Of a stretch of 54,117 nucleotides of DNA, positions 15,843-24,124 are shown in pieces. A program made the translations under genes and the position numbers. Location of the stretch: contig JBFLYC010000025.1 in NCBI GenBank assembly GCA_040756735.1, positions 1 through 54,117 on the forward strand, in the 5' to 3' direction. Under the pieces are notes generated by a model. It worked only from the letters and a program-made list of their open reading frames with translations. It had not been told where the DNA came from and searched no databases. This stretch comes from JBFLYC01 sp040756735 (GTDB taxonomy: Bacteria > Bacillota > DSM-16504 > Desulfitibacterales > Desulfitibacteraceae). Position 1 is the stretch's first letter. Each line of letters begins with the position of its first letter.

Positions 15843-17003
15843 GTGGTAAAAGTGCTAATGAAAGGAAACGAAGCTATTGGAGAAGCCGCCATAAAGGCTG
15901 GCTGCCGCTACTTTTTTGGCTATCCTATTACACCCCAGAATGAGCTGCCTGAATATCTGTCTAAGAGGCTTCCTGAGGTTGGTGGTGTTTTTTTACAGGC
16001 TGAGAGTGAAATAGCGGCTATTAACATGGTCTATGGCGCAAGTGCAGCCGGGGCAAGGGTCATGACATCTTCTTCAAGCCCAGGCATCAGCCTGAAGCAG
16101 GAAGGCATATCCTTTCTTGCCGGTTCTGAACTACCCAGTGTAATCGTAAATATCATGAGAGGCGGGCCTGGACTTGGAGGCATTCAGCCTGGCCAGGCAG
16201 ATTATTTTCAAGCAACCAGAGGGGGTGGACATGGCGATTATCGGCTGCCGGTATATGCTCCCGGTTCAGTACAGGAGCTGGCAGATTTAACCATGAAGGC
16301 CTTTGATGTCGCAGACGCTTACCGTAACCCGGTGATGATACTTGGTGATGGTATTCTAGGGCAGATGATGGAGCCTGTTGACTTTGGAGATAGCAGGAGT
16401 AAAGGGGTTTATGACAAACCCTGGGCTGCCACAGGTACAAGAGGAAGAAGCAAGCCTAACGTTATTAATTCACTTTACCTGGATCCAGAAGAATTAGAAG
16501 AGCACAATTATTCTCTCTTAAGCAAGATTCAGGCCATGGAAGCCAAGGAGAGGGCCTTTGAGCAGTATCTCACATCCGATGCCGAAATTATTTTAGTTGC
16601 TTATGGTACAACAGCCAGGATAGCTAAAGCAGCTGTCAGACAGGCAAGAGAAAAGGGGATCAAAGCAGGTTTGTTCAGGCCTATTACCTTGTGGCCATAT
16701 CCAGACAAGGAATTAAGCAGGGCAATACGTCTGGGAACCAGGGCAGTCCTGACAGTAGAACTCAGCATGGGCCAAATGGTTGATGATGTACGTCTAGCTG
16801 TCGGCGGCAGGGTGCCGGTTTATTTCTACGGGCGTGCCGGGGGGATGGTGCCCAGTACCAAAGCCGTATACCATGAGATTTGCCGCATTCTTGGTTATAC
16901 AAGTGAACTTCCTTCCATTTTAGAAAAAGGCGTTAGGTATTGTTTTCACAGGGGGGGTGAGTTAAGTGGCCAAGGTATTTCAAAAATCCAAAGCGCTGTC
17001 TGA
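15843..17003 (+). CDS. vorB: 2-oxoacid:ferredoxin oxidoreductase, alpha subunit
   Basis: A 386-residue alpha subunit. KGNEAIGEAAIKAGCRYFFGYPITPQNE is the typical pyrimidine-domain start, followed by SEIAAINMVYGASAAGARVMTSSSSPG and a C-terminal transketolase-like domain (IILVAYGTTARIAKAAV; VELSMGQMVDDVRLAV). The split into four subunits and the neighbours suggest branched-chain 2-oxoacids (VOR) rather than 2-oxoglutarate (KOR); sequence alone does not separate these with certainty. Confidence 0.88.
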   Translation: MVKVLMKGNEAIGEAAIKAGCRYFFGYPITPQNELPEYLSKRLPEVGGVFLQAESEIAAINMVYGASAAGARVMTSSSSPGISLKQEGISFLAGSELPSVIVNIMRGGPGLGGIQPGQADYFQATRGGGHGDYRLPVYAPGSVQELADLTMKAFDVADAYRNPVMILGDGILGQMMEPVDFGDSRSKGVYDKPWAATGTRGRSKPNVINSLYLDPEELEEHNYSLLSKIQAMEAKERAFEQYLTSDAEIILVAYGTTARIAKAAVRQAREKGIKAGLFRPITLWPYPDKELSRAIRLGTRAVLTVELSMGQMVDDVRLAVGGRVPVYFYGRAGGMVPSTKAVYHEICRILGYTSELPSILEKGVRYCFHRGGELSGQGISKIQSAV

Positions 17004-17715
17004 TGCGAAATTTCATTACTGCCCCGGCTGCACCCACGGAATAATACATCGTCTGGTTGCTGAAGTCTTAGAAGAGTTAGAGGTTATGGACAGGGCCGTT
17101 GGCATTGCTTCAGTGGGCTGCTCTGTCTTGACTTATAAGTATTTCAATGTAGATATGATTCAAGCTGCCCACGGTCGTGCTCCTGCAGTTGCTACAGGTG
17201 TAAAAAGGGTGCATCCAGATAGTGTGGTCTTTTCTTACCAGGGTGATGGAGATTTAGCTGCCATTGGTACTACGGAAATTGTGCATGCTGCTGCCCGTGG
17301 GGAGAACATTAGTATTATCTTTGTGAATAATGCCATCTATGGAATGACAGGAGGCCAGATGGCGCCCACAACCCTTGTTGGCCAGAAGTGTACTACCACA
17401 GGCCCAGGTGGACGGGAAAGAAGTCATGCAGGTAATCCCCTGCGTGTGTCTGAAATGCTGTCGACCATAGACGGTTCTGCATATATAGCCAGGGTATCTC
17501 TTCACAATCCTGGCCACATTAATAAAGCCAAAAAGGCTATTAAGACAGCCTTTGAAGTTCAGCTTCAGGGAAAAGGCTTTTCCATGGTAGAAGTACTTTC
17601 CACCTGTCCCACCAACTGGGGAATGACTCCCGTAGCAGCCATGCAGTGGCTTAAAGACAACATGCTGCCGCAGTTTCCCTTGGGAGAGTTTAAGAAACTG
17701 GCGGAGGTGGGCTAG
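16966..17715 (+). CDS. vorA: 2-oxoacid:ferredoxin oxidoreductase, beta (TPP-binding) subunit
   Basis: A 249-residue subunit that binds thiamine diphosphate and Mg2+ (QGDGDLAAIG, then IFVNNAIYGMTGGQ). The N-terminal YCPGCTHG carries cysteines typical of this subunit. It decarboxylates the 2-oxoacid and passes electrons to the delta subunit. The GTG start lies inside the end of the alpha gene, an overlap of 38 bp, behind a GGGGGGGTGAG site. Ends in TAG immediately before the gamma gene. Confidence 0.9.
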   Translation: MAKVFQKSKALSDAKFHYCPGCTHGIIHRLVAEVLEELEVMDRAVGIASVGCSVLTYKYFNVDMIQAAHGRAPAVATGVKRVHPDSVVFSYQGDGDLAAIGTTEIVHAAARGENISIIFVNNAIYGMTGGQMAPTTLVGQKCTTTGPGGRERSHAGNPLRVSEMLSTIDGSAYIARVSLHNPGHINKAKKAIKTAFEVQLQGKGFSMVEVLSTCPTNWGMTPVAAMQWLKDNMLPQFPLGEFKKLAEVG

Positions 17716-18246
17716 GTGCTGCACGAGATAATTATAGCAGGTTTTGGCGGGCAAGGTGTTATGTCCATGGGGCAGCTGTTAACATATGCAGGCATGCTCG
17801 AAGGAAAGCATGTATCCTTTATTCCCTCTTATGGTCCGGAAATGCGGGGAGGAACAGCTAATTGTGCAGTAGTGGTTTCTGATGAAGAAATTGGCTCGCC
17901 TATTGTGACGGAACCTAACTGTGTCATCGCCATGAATCTGCCTTCTTTAAAAAAATTTGAACCCACACTGGTGCCTGGTGGCCTATTGCTTATAAATTCT
18001 TCCCTAATCAAAGAGGAGTCGTCAAGGAAAGACATTAGGGTTTGCCGCATAGCGGTCAATGAACTGGCTGCAGAACTTGGAAACGATAAGGTTGCCAATA
18101 TGGTTATGCTGGGTGCTTTTTTAGGAGCAACTGGAGTTGTTGCAATTGATTCTGTCGTAGAATCGCTGAAAAAAGTCCTGCCTGAAAGAAGGCATAACCT
18201 TATCCCCCTTAACAAAAAAGCCCTGGAGCTCGGAGCAGTGCAGTAA
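17716..18246 (+). CDS. vorC: 2-oxoacid:ferredoxin oxidoreductase, gamma subunit
   Basis: A 176-residue gamma subunit with the family start EIIIAGFGGQGVMSMGQLL and SYGPEMRGGTANC. It starts at a GTG directly after the beta-subunit stop, with GGAGGTGGG upstream inside that gene. It completes the four-subunit enzyme that makes acyl-CoA and reduced ferredoxin for ptb and buk. Confidence 0.9.
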   Translation: MLHEIIIAGFGGQGVMSMGQLLTYAGMLEGKHVSFIPSYGPEMRGGTANCAVVVSDEEIGSPIVTEPNCVIAMNLPSLKKFEPTLVPGGLLLINSSLIKEESSRKDIRVCRIAVNELAAELGNDKVANMVMLGAFLGATGVVAIDSVVESLKKVLPERRHNLIPLNKKALELGAVQ

Positions 18247-18284
18247 GTCAATGAATCAGGAGAAGTCCATATAATATTCTTTTC

Positions 18285-18313
18285 AGTCTATGGTGTGTAA
18301 TTCACCATAGACT
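18285..18313 (+). terminator. Terminator of the ptb-vor operon
   Basis: An 11-bp perfect stem, AGTCTATGGTG (18285-18295) with CACCATAGACT (18303-18313), is followed by TTTCTTT. It ends the sigma-54 operon 39 bp after vorC. Confidence 0.85.
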
Positions 18314-18330
18314 TTTCTTTCATTTTGTTG

Positions 18331-18467
18331 AGTACGCCACGGGTACGCCATACGCCACGGGTACGGTTCCATCGTCTTCCCTTCGGACCTTCGCTGCGCT
18401 ACGGTGACGCTCGAACCGTCCCCATGGCTCCCCATGGCTCCGCTAATTGTTAAATTTCGCTGTAGTA
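18331..18467. repeat. Inverted-core (type B) repeat element, copy 2
   Basis: This element has the same orientation and interior as the copy at 12090. GAACCGTCCCCATGGC (18413-18428) faces a left arm with two changes near 18354-18369. Short internal duplications (TACGCCACGG; CCCATGGCTC) and the same right flank, ending GCTGTAGTAC, are present. It follows the operon terminator and supplies the first codons of the gene at 18447. Confidence 0.85.
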
Positions 18468-19193
18468 CTAATAAGTAATAATAGCCAAAATGCAGTAAAA
18501 GTTAACAGTCATACAATATTGGTATTTGATAGTGAGACCAACAGTATCTTAGCCCGTGATTTCAAAAATAGCGAAACAAAAGTCCTGTTCACCATACCTT
18601 CAGACATAAGCAAAAAGCATCAAGTATATGATGTAAAGTTATCCCCTGATAAAAATAAAATAGCTGTCACAATTCCTAACCCCATGAGCCTTTATGTCTT
18701 TTCTTTAGAAGGTGAAACTTTTTATAAAGGTGAGGGAATAGCAGATACTGTTACCAGAAACAATGGTACGGAGTCAATCTATTTGCAGTGGCTTAACGAG
18801 CATACAGTGATATTTCAAGACTATAGGGACATTGTAAAGCTGGATATTGAGACAGGCATGAAAGAAATGCTGATAAAAGATGCTCAAGAACCGGTTGTAT
18901 GCCCTGATAGCAGTTTAATGGTGGTAAAGAGGCATATAGACCGCAGCAATACATATTTTTTGTTTGATGAAATCAAGAAAAAAGAAATTACTTTAGGAAC
19001 TGACCTTGATAATATTTATTTCATTAACAAAAATAAACTAATATATAATGAAGGAGATAAAATAATATTATTTGATACTGCCCTAAGTACAAAAGAAATG
19101 GTAGGTAACGGGCATATCATAGGGATTTCTCCGGATGGTTCCAAGGTCTATTATGTCAATGATCAATATGTTGTTGATAGATATTATTATTAG
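18447..19193 (+). pseudogene. Beta-propeller-like protein, N-terminally replaced by repeat sequence
   Basis: A 248-codon frame whose product has propeller-like strands (ILVFDSETNSILARDF; YDVKLSPDKNKIAVTIPNPM; IIGISPDGSKVYYVND), suggesting a WD40 or TolB-type fold. Its first ten or so codons (TTG onward) are the right end of the type B repeat and there is no ribosome site or signal peptide. The native 5' part is therefore missing or displaced. The other end stops about 45 bp before the next repeat array. Probably non-functional. Confidence 0.55.
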
Positions 19194-19239
19194 TGACATT
19201 TACTTAGCTATCAGTCACGATAATATGGAGAGTCAATAT

Positions 19240-19335
19240 TGAATCGGAGAACCGTCCCCCGATTCATCCCCCGATTCATCCCCCGATTCATTTTGAATCG
19301 GAGAACCGTCCCCCGATTCACCCCCCGATTCACCG
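19240..19335. repeat. REP-like array, GAATCGG-arm subfamily
   Basis: Two perfect hairpins: TGAATCGG (19240-19247) with CCGATTCA (19259-19266), and TGAATCGG (19294-19301) with CCGATTCA (19313-19320). Both have the loop AGAACCGTCCC. Extra right-arm copies (CCCCCGATTCA) lie between and after. The array occupies the gap between convergent genes. Confidence 0.9.
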
Positions 19336-19417
19336 ATTCATTAGTTAAAAAAAGGGTCCTTAGATAAACTGGACCCTTGGAATGACCCTTGGAAATACTC
19401 ATACTTACGCATTGCCT

Positions 19418-20677
19418 CTAAAATATGACATGCACGAATAATGGCAGGTAGGTTATTACTATAAGCACAGCTACCAGACTGAGCATGAGTGGAATAACAG
19501 CCCTGCTTATTTTTTCTATGGGGATATTAGAAATAGTGCTGGCCACATAAAGATTAATGGCAACCGGGGGTGTAATCATGCCTATAGCAAGGCCTAAAAC
19601 CATGATTATGCCGAAATGAACCAGGTCTATGCCAAGGTGGACTACCAGCGGCAGGAAGACCGGAGTCAGAATAATAAGAGCTGAAGCTGTTTCCATGAAG
19701 ATGCCGGCTATCAGGATGATAATATTAATCAGCAGCAAAAGAATAAATTTGTTGTCAGACAAGGACAAGATGGCATTGGCTATTTGGTTGGGTATCTGCC
19801 AATTGGCGAGAATCCAGCTTAATGTAGCAGAAGTGGCTATGATAAACATGATGATGGACATGGTGATGGCAGACCTGGTAACAATACGAAAAATATCCTT
19901 CCACTTCATATCTCTATAAATAAAAATTGCTACAAAGAAAGCCCAGTTTACGGCAATTACAGCAGCTTCGGATGGCGTAAAAAATCCTGAAAAAATACCG
20001 CCTAGAATAATGATGGGTGTCATTAATCCCCAGATGGCCCCTTTGAATGTACTCCAAATATTGGCAAAGGAGAACTTTTCGCCCTGGGGATAATTATTCT
20101 TTTTAGCTACATACAAGGCTATGCCAATTAGTGTTAAGCCCATTAATATGCCAGGAATAAAACCGTTCAAAAACATCCTGGCAACAGACTGATCAGCAAC
20201 AACAGCATATAAAATCATGGGTACTGACGGGGGGATTACCACCCCTGTACAACCTCCTGCAGCAACAAGGGCAGCAGAAAACTCAGGGCTGTATTTTTTC
20301 TTTTTCAATTCAGGCACCAAAGGTGTTCCAACTGCAGCTGTAGTTGCTGCACCTGATCCGGAAATAGCGGCAAAAAACATGGAAGCCATGACGGCAACTA
20401 CCCATAAACCACCCTTAATGAAACCCAGGATAGATTCCGCAAATTGTATTAGCTTTTCAGATATTTTTCCCTGGGCCAGCAGATCACCTGCCAGGATAAA
20501 GAAAGGTATTGCTACTAATGGAAAAGAGTCTGTTCCGGCAAACATTCTTTGGGGCAGAATCAGCAAGGAGGTCCCCTGGGTGAGCAGTACTGTTATGGAA
20601 GTTAATCCGATGGTTATGGCAACAGGAACTCCTAGAATGAGTAGTAAAATAAAGGTTCCAAACAATAATGCAATCAT
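19418..20677 (-). CDS. dctM: TRAP transporter large permease subunit
   Basis: A 419-residue DctM-family membrane protein with about 12 helices. Motifs include the N-terminal FGTFILLLILGVPVAITIGL, VAIPFFILAGDLLAQG, MFFAAISGSGAATTAAVGT and GGCTGVVIPPSVPMILY, and the C-terminal GMITPPVAINLYV. It forms the sodium-driven transport channel of a TRAP system for a carboxylate-type substrate. It starts at the base following the stop of the small permease gene, so the two are coupled. Confidence 0.93.
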   Translation of the reverse strand: MIALLFGTFILLLILGVPVAITIGLTSITVLLTQGTSLLILPQRMFAGTDSFPLVAIPFFILAGDLLAQGKISEKLIQFAESILGFIKGGLWVVAVMASMFFAAISGSGAATTAAVGTPLVPELKKKKYSPEFSAALVAAGGCTGVVIPPSVPMILYAVVADQSVARMFLNGFIPGILMGLTLIGIALYVAKKNNYPQGEKFSFANIWSTFKGAIWGLMTPIIILGGIFSGFFTPSEAAVIAVNWAFFVAIFIYRDMKWKDIFRIVTRSAITMSIIMFIIATSATLSWILANWQIPNQIANAILSLSDNKFILLLLINIIILIAGIFMETASALIILTPVFLPLVVHLGIDLVHFGIIMVLGLAIGMITPPVAINLYVASTISNIPIEKISRAVIPLMLSLVAVLIVITYLPLFVHVIF

Positions 20678-21175
20678 TTAATCCATCACCCCCAGAAAGA
20701 CCCCTATTTCCCTGGCTGTGCCTGCAATTGCATGGAGCATCATAACAAGCAGGCTCAGAGGAATGCTTAGATAAACATACTTCATGGGTAAAGACATGGC
20801 AGGAGAGATTTGGAAAATCTGCATTTGAATAATCTGCCAACCATAACGAATAATGATAGCGAAAAAGACCATGGATAAAAGATAAATGAGTATGTTAAAA
20901 AGCGCTTTAACTTTTGGTTTAAAAAAATTTATAAATACAGTAATAGCAATATGATTGCCTCTCCTGTAGGCCATGGTGGCTGCGAAAAAAGTGCTCCATA
21001 CCAACAAATACCTGGAAAGTTCTTCACTCCAAACCAGGGCCGTAAAAAATACTCTGAATATTATCTGCAATGTGGTTACTATTACCATGCTGATAATCAG
21101 CATAAATACCAAGCGGGTTATTACCCAGTCCATACCCTTGCTTAAACCTTCAAGGGTTTCGGCAGCCTTTTTCAT
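20678..21175 (-). CDS. dctQ: TRAP transporter small permease subunit
   Basis: A 165-residue DctQ-family protein with four membrane helices and the conserved EELSRYLLVWSTFFAATMAYRRG region (here VWSEELSRYLLVW...AYRRGNHIAI). It assembles with the large permease. It follows the binding-protein gene after a hairpin-containing gap. Confidence 0.9.
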   Translation of the reverse strand: MKKAAETLEGLSKGMDWVITRLVFMLIISMVIVTTLQIIFRVFFTALVWSEELSRYLLVWSTFFAATMAYRRGNHIAITVFINFFKPKVKALFNILIYLLSMVFFAIIIRYGWQIIQMQIFQISPAMSLPMKYVYLSIPLSLLVMMLHAIAGTAREIGVFLGVMD

Positions 21176-21219
21176 TTCATAAACCTCCAGATAAAAATAT
21201 TAGCTGATAGGTTAACTTA

Positions 21220-21247
21220 TTGGCGCCCCGGATAAATCCAGGGCGCC
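21220..21247 (-). promoter_or_regulatory. Intergenic hairpin between dctP and dctQ
   Basis: GGCGCCC and GGGCGCC arms form a GC-rich stem around a 12-nt loop without a following T-tract. This suggests an mRNA processing or 3'-protection hairpin that would raise binding-protein levels over permease, not a full terminator. Confidence 0.5.
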
Positions 21248-21253
21248 GATATG

Positions 21254-22279
21254 TTACTTAGCCTTGTTAATTTCATCAATGAGATTGCCGAACCTTGCCC
21301 CGTATTTTTCATAGACAGATTTTACTGCTTCCTGGAAGGCAGCAATGTCAGGTTCAACAACTTCCATGCCGTTTTCCTGCAAGGCTTTAAGCTGGTCTGC
21401 CATCTGGTCTGCGTTCCATTGACGTTCATGATCTGCCGCGTCTTTAGCAGATTTTACGAGAATGTCCTGCACATCTGCCGGGAAGGAGTCAAATAATTTT
21501 TTGCTCATCATAATTGTTGCAGGAGCATAAGTGTGCATGGTAAGTGATAAGTGTTTTTGAGTTTCATATAATTTAAAAGCATATATTACGTTTATGGGAT
21601 TTTCTTGTCCATCAATGGTTCCCTGTTGTAGGGCTGTTAGCGCTTCAGTCCAGGCCATGGGCACTGCGTTAGCCCCTAAAGCTTTGAAGGTGTCAAGGTA
21701 AACAGGATTTTCCATTACCCTGATTTTTAAGCCTGCTACATCTGCTGGCTTGCTTACAGGTTTCTTTGAGTTGGTAAGGTTTCTAAAACCGCGCTCGGCA
21801 AAGGCTAAACCTTTAATATTTATGGTGCTGAGTTTATCTAACAACTGTTGTCCTACCGGTCCATCCAATACTTTGTATGCTTCTTCTGGTGAAGCAAACA
21901 AGAAAGGCATTTCAAATACCGCTATCTCGGGCAGGAAGTTGGCAATGGGGCCGTTGGTGATGACACCCATATCCACAGTTCCTACCTGCATGCTTTCGAT
22001 TAATGTGCGTTCATCGCCAAGCACCGCGTTGGGGTACAATTCAACCTGAATTTGTCCTTGGGTTCTTTCTTCAACCAGTTCTTTAAATTTGACTGCCGCA
22101 ACGTGAAAACCATCCTGCTCATTAACAACGTGAGCCAGTTTGATTACTTTAGGTTCGGTCTTGACAGGTTCCGGATCCTTGGCAGGTTCTTGCTTGCCTC
22201 CAGAAGACCCGCATCCCACTGCAAAAGATGCTACTAACATCAGTACAACCAATAACACCAATACTTTTTTAACCTTCAT
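21254..22279 (-). CDS. dctP: TRAP transporter substrate-binding lipoprotein
   Basis: A 341-residue DctP-family protein. A lipoprotein signal peptide of about 22 residues ends at Cys23 (ASFAVGCGSS). The mature part has IKLAHVVNEQDGFHVAAVKF, the family motif VDMGVITNGPI and GLKIRVMENPVYLDTFKALGANAVPMAWTE, whose Arg usually contacts the substrate carboxylate, followed by LQQGTIDGQENP. The ligand is probably a C4-dicarboxylate or other organic acid. First gene of dctPQM, with AAGGAGG upstream of its ATG. Confidence 0.93.
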   Translation of the reverse strand: MKVKKVLVLLVVLMLVASFAVGCGSSGGKQEPAKDPEPVKTEPKVIKLAHVVNEQDGFHVAAVKFKELVEERTQGQIQVELYPNAVLGDERTLIESMQVGTVDMGVITNGPIANFLPEIAVFEMPFLFASPEEAYKVLDGPVGQQLLDKLSTINIKGLAFAERGFRNLTNSKKPVSKPADVAGLKIRVMENPVYLDTFKALGANAVPMAWTEALTALQQGTIDGQENPINVIYAFKLYETQKHLSLTMHTYAPATIMMSKKLFDSFPADVQDILVKSAKDAADHERQWNADQMADQLKALQENGMEVVEPDIAAFQEAVKSVYEKYGARFGNLIDEINKAK

Positions 22280-22542
22280 GAAATTTTTTTACCTCCTTGA
22301 GATTTCATGGTATTTGTGTAAACCTGATCCCATGATTAGCGGACAGGCTTGAAATACATTTTACATCAAATTCATGATTTTTGATATATATTTTTCCCAG
22401 CAAAAATCTTAAGAAATATCTTTGGGGAATATCATCGCAGAGGGAATGTCTCTATTTATATAGTTTTTATATTTGGTTATAATGATGGTAATGATAAACA
22501 TCTGTAGATATGCCACAAAATGTGAACAAGGGGTTGGGAAAT

Positions 22543-23151
22543 ATGGCTGAAGCAAACATTAATTCAAAGCTTTGGGATAAAGCGGTGGAATTTCATGGCC
22601 ATGAATGTCCAGGACTGGCTTATGGTGTGAGGGCAAGTCGGGTAGCCATGGACAAACTGGGCATAACACGGGCCCAGGATGAAGAAATAGTTGTGATAGC
22701 TGAAACTGACTCCTGCAGCGTTGACGCTATTCAAGTGATCACCGGATGTACATTGGGCAAGGGCAATCTTGTGCTTAAGGATTTAGGCAAGTCGGCTTTT
22801 ACTTTTATTACAAGAAAAGACGGCAAGGCCTTAAGACTGGTTATGCGCTCAAGCCGGACAAAACCTGACGACGGATTAAGAGAGAAGGTATTGTCCGGAA
22901 CAGCTACTGGTGAAGAAAAGGCAAGGTTTGAAGAAATGAAACAGCAAAGAATTCAACATATTTTAGAGGGTCCGGAAGAAGAGGTTTGCAAGATAGAGTG
23001 GGTAGAAGCCAAGATGCCCCAAAAAGCTCGCATATTCAAGTCTGTGAGATGCGAGAAATGTGGGGAATATTTTATGGAACCGAGGGGGCGGCTGGAAGAA
23101 GGCAAGATAGTCTGCCTGAGCTGTTTCAATGAGTACACCAGGAGTTGGTAA
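22543..23151 (+). CDS. FmdE-family protein with C-terminal zinc ribbon
   Basis: A 202-residue protein. The N-terminal domain is FmdE-like (PF02663), with the metal-binding signature EFHGHECPGLAYGVRAS and a cysteine in TDSCSVDAIQVITGCTLGKG. The C-terminus has a four-cysteine zinc ribbon (CEKCGEYF, CLSCF). Such proteins occur near molybdenum or tungsten enzymes, but no formylmethanofuran dehydrogenase or such enzyme is present here, so the role is open. The ATG at 22543 has AAGGGG upstream. Confidence 0.85.
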   Translation: MAEANINSKLWDKAVEFHGHECPGLAYGVRASRVAMDKLGITRAQDEEIVVIAETDSCSVDAIQVITGCTLGKGNLVLKDLGKSAFTFITRKDGKALRLVMRSSRTKPDDGLREKVLSGTATGEEKARFEEMKQQRIQHILEGPEEEVCKIEWVEAKMPQKARIFKSVRCEKCGEYFMEPRGRLEEGKIVCLSCFNEYTRSW

Positions 23152-23182
23152 TTAGAAGCAAGAGATTGAAAGGGGAAGACCG

Positions 23183-24034
23183 GTGCTAGGTAAACAGGAA
23201 GAACGGTTTGTAATGGAAAAAGCATATGTCCCAGAACACATGCCTGATTACCTGAGGCATTTTTCAGGTATGGAGCCATTTTTGGAAGGGCATTATTTAT
23301 ATTATTTAAAAGATGACAGACTGAGCTTCATTGGTTATCCCCTTGATGAAGATTTCTGCCCGAAAAGGTTGTCGGCAGCGGTAAGTAAACTGTCTGCAAA
23401 GGTCAAACCCAGGGAACTACGCATCATGGCCCCAAAAATTCCTGAAGTTATCGGTTATATACCGGCCGGGGAAACTGAAAATGATATGTACTCACTGTTA
23501 AATATATCTCCAGGAATAATTAGAGTACCTTCAAAGGTAAAAAACATGTTGAACAGGGCAGGTAGGGAGCTTGAGACTAGTATCACTCAAAGCTTTACCA
23601 TGGAGCACCAGAGGCTGCTGCTGAAGTTTTTGAGAGAAAAGTCCTTTGATGAACAAACCACAAATTTTTTTCATCTTATACCTGATTATCTGGCGTATTC
23701 TTCCAGTGCTTACATTATTGATGCCCGGTGTCGAGCAAGGGGCGAATTGAAAGCTTATAATATTGCCGCAGTTAGTGAGGGCTCCTTTGCATTTTACCTG
23801 TTCAACATTACAGGAGACCGGGAAAATTATGTTCCCGGTACCTCCGATCTATTGCTGAACGAGTTGATTAAACTGGCCGGGGAACAGGGTAAAAGGTATA
23901 TCAATCTGGGTCTGCGAATTAATCAGGGCATTCAAAAGTTTAAAGCCAAATGGGGCGCCGGAGACTTTCACCCTTATACCTTTGCCTCATTCCGAATCAG
24001 GGGACGGTTCTTCGATTCATTTTTTCGCTTCTAA
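23183..24034 (+). CDS. DUF2156 protein with a repeat-encoded C-terminus
   Basis: A 283-residue protein of the DUF2156 type (the GNAT-like aminoacyl-transferase fold of MprF C-termini). The end motif YINLGLRINQGIQKFKAKWG is typical. It may transfer an acyl or aminoacyl group, but the substrate is unknown. The GTG start follows AAAGGGGA. The last 14 codons (RIRGRFFDSFFRF region) lie within the repeat array at 23992, so the native end was replaced or extended by repeat sequence. It follows the FmdE gene by 31 bp. Confidence 0.75.
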   Translation: MLGKQEERFVMEKAYVPEHMPDYLRHFSGMEPFLEGHYLYYLKDDRLSFIGYPLDEDFCPKRLSAAVSKLSAKVKPRELRIMAPKIPEVIGYIPAGETENDMYSLLNISPGIIRVPSKVKNMLNRAGRELETSITQSFTMEHQRLLLKFLREKSFDEQTTNFFHLIPDYLAYSSSAYIIDARCRARGELKAYNIAAVSEGSFAFYLFNITGDRENYVPGTSDLLLNELIKLAGEQGKRYINLGLRINQGIQKFKAKWGAGDFHPYTFASFRIRGRFFDSFFRF

Positions 24035-24104
24035 ATTTGAATCGAAGAACCGTCCCTCGATTCATGAATCGAAGAACCGTCCCTCGATTCATCCCTCGAT
24101 TCAC
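23992..24104. repeat. REP-like array, GAATCGA-arm subfamily
   Basis: One reverse-oriented copy (GAATC 23994-23998 with GATTC 24014-24018 around GGGGACGGTTCTT) lies inside the DUF2156 coding end. Two perfect forward hairpins follow: TGAATCGA (24038-24045) with TCGATTCA (24057-24064), and TGAATCGA (24065-24072) with TCGATTCA (24084-24091), both with loop AGAACCGTCCC. The array fills the gap between convergent genes. Confidence 0.9.
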
Positions 24105-24124
24105 CTAGATACACGTTTTTCTGC

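Noticed and set aside
19240..19335. Short regularly repeated CCCCCGATTCA units suggesting a CRISPR array
   Set aside because: Repeats are too short, spacers are absent or only a few bases, units are hairpins with a shared loop and no cas genes are present.
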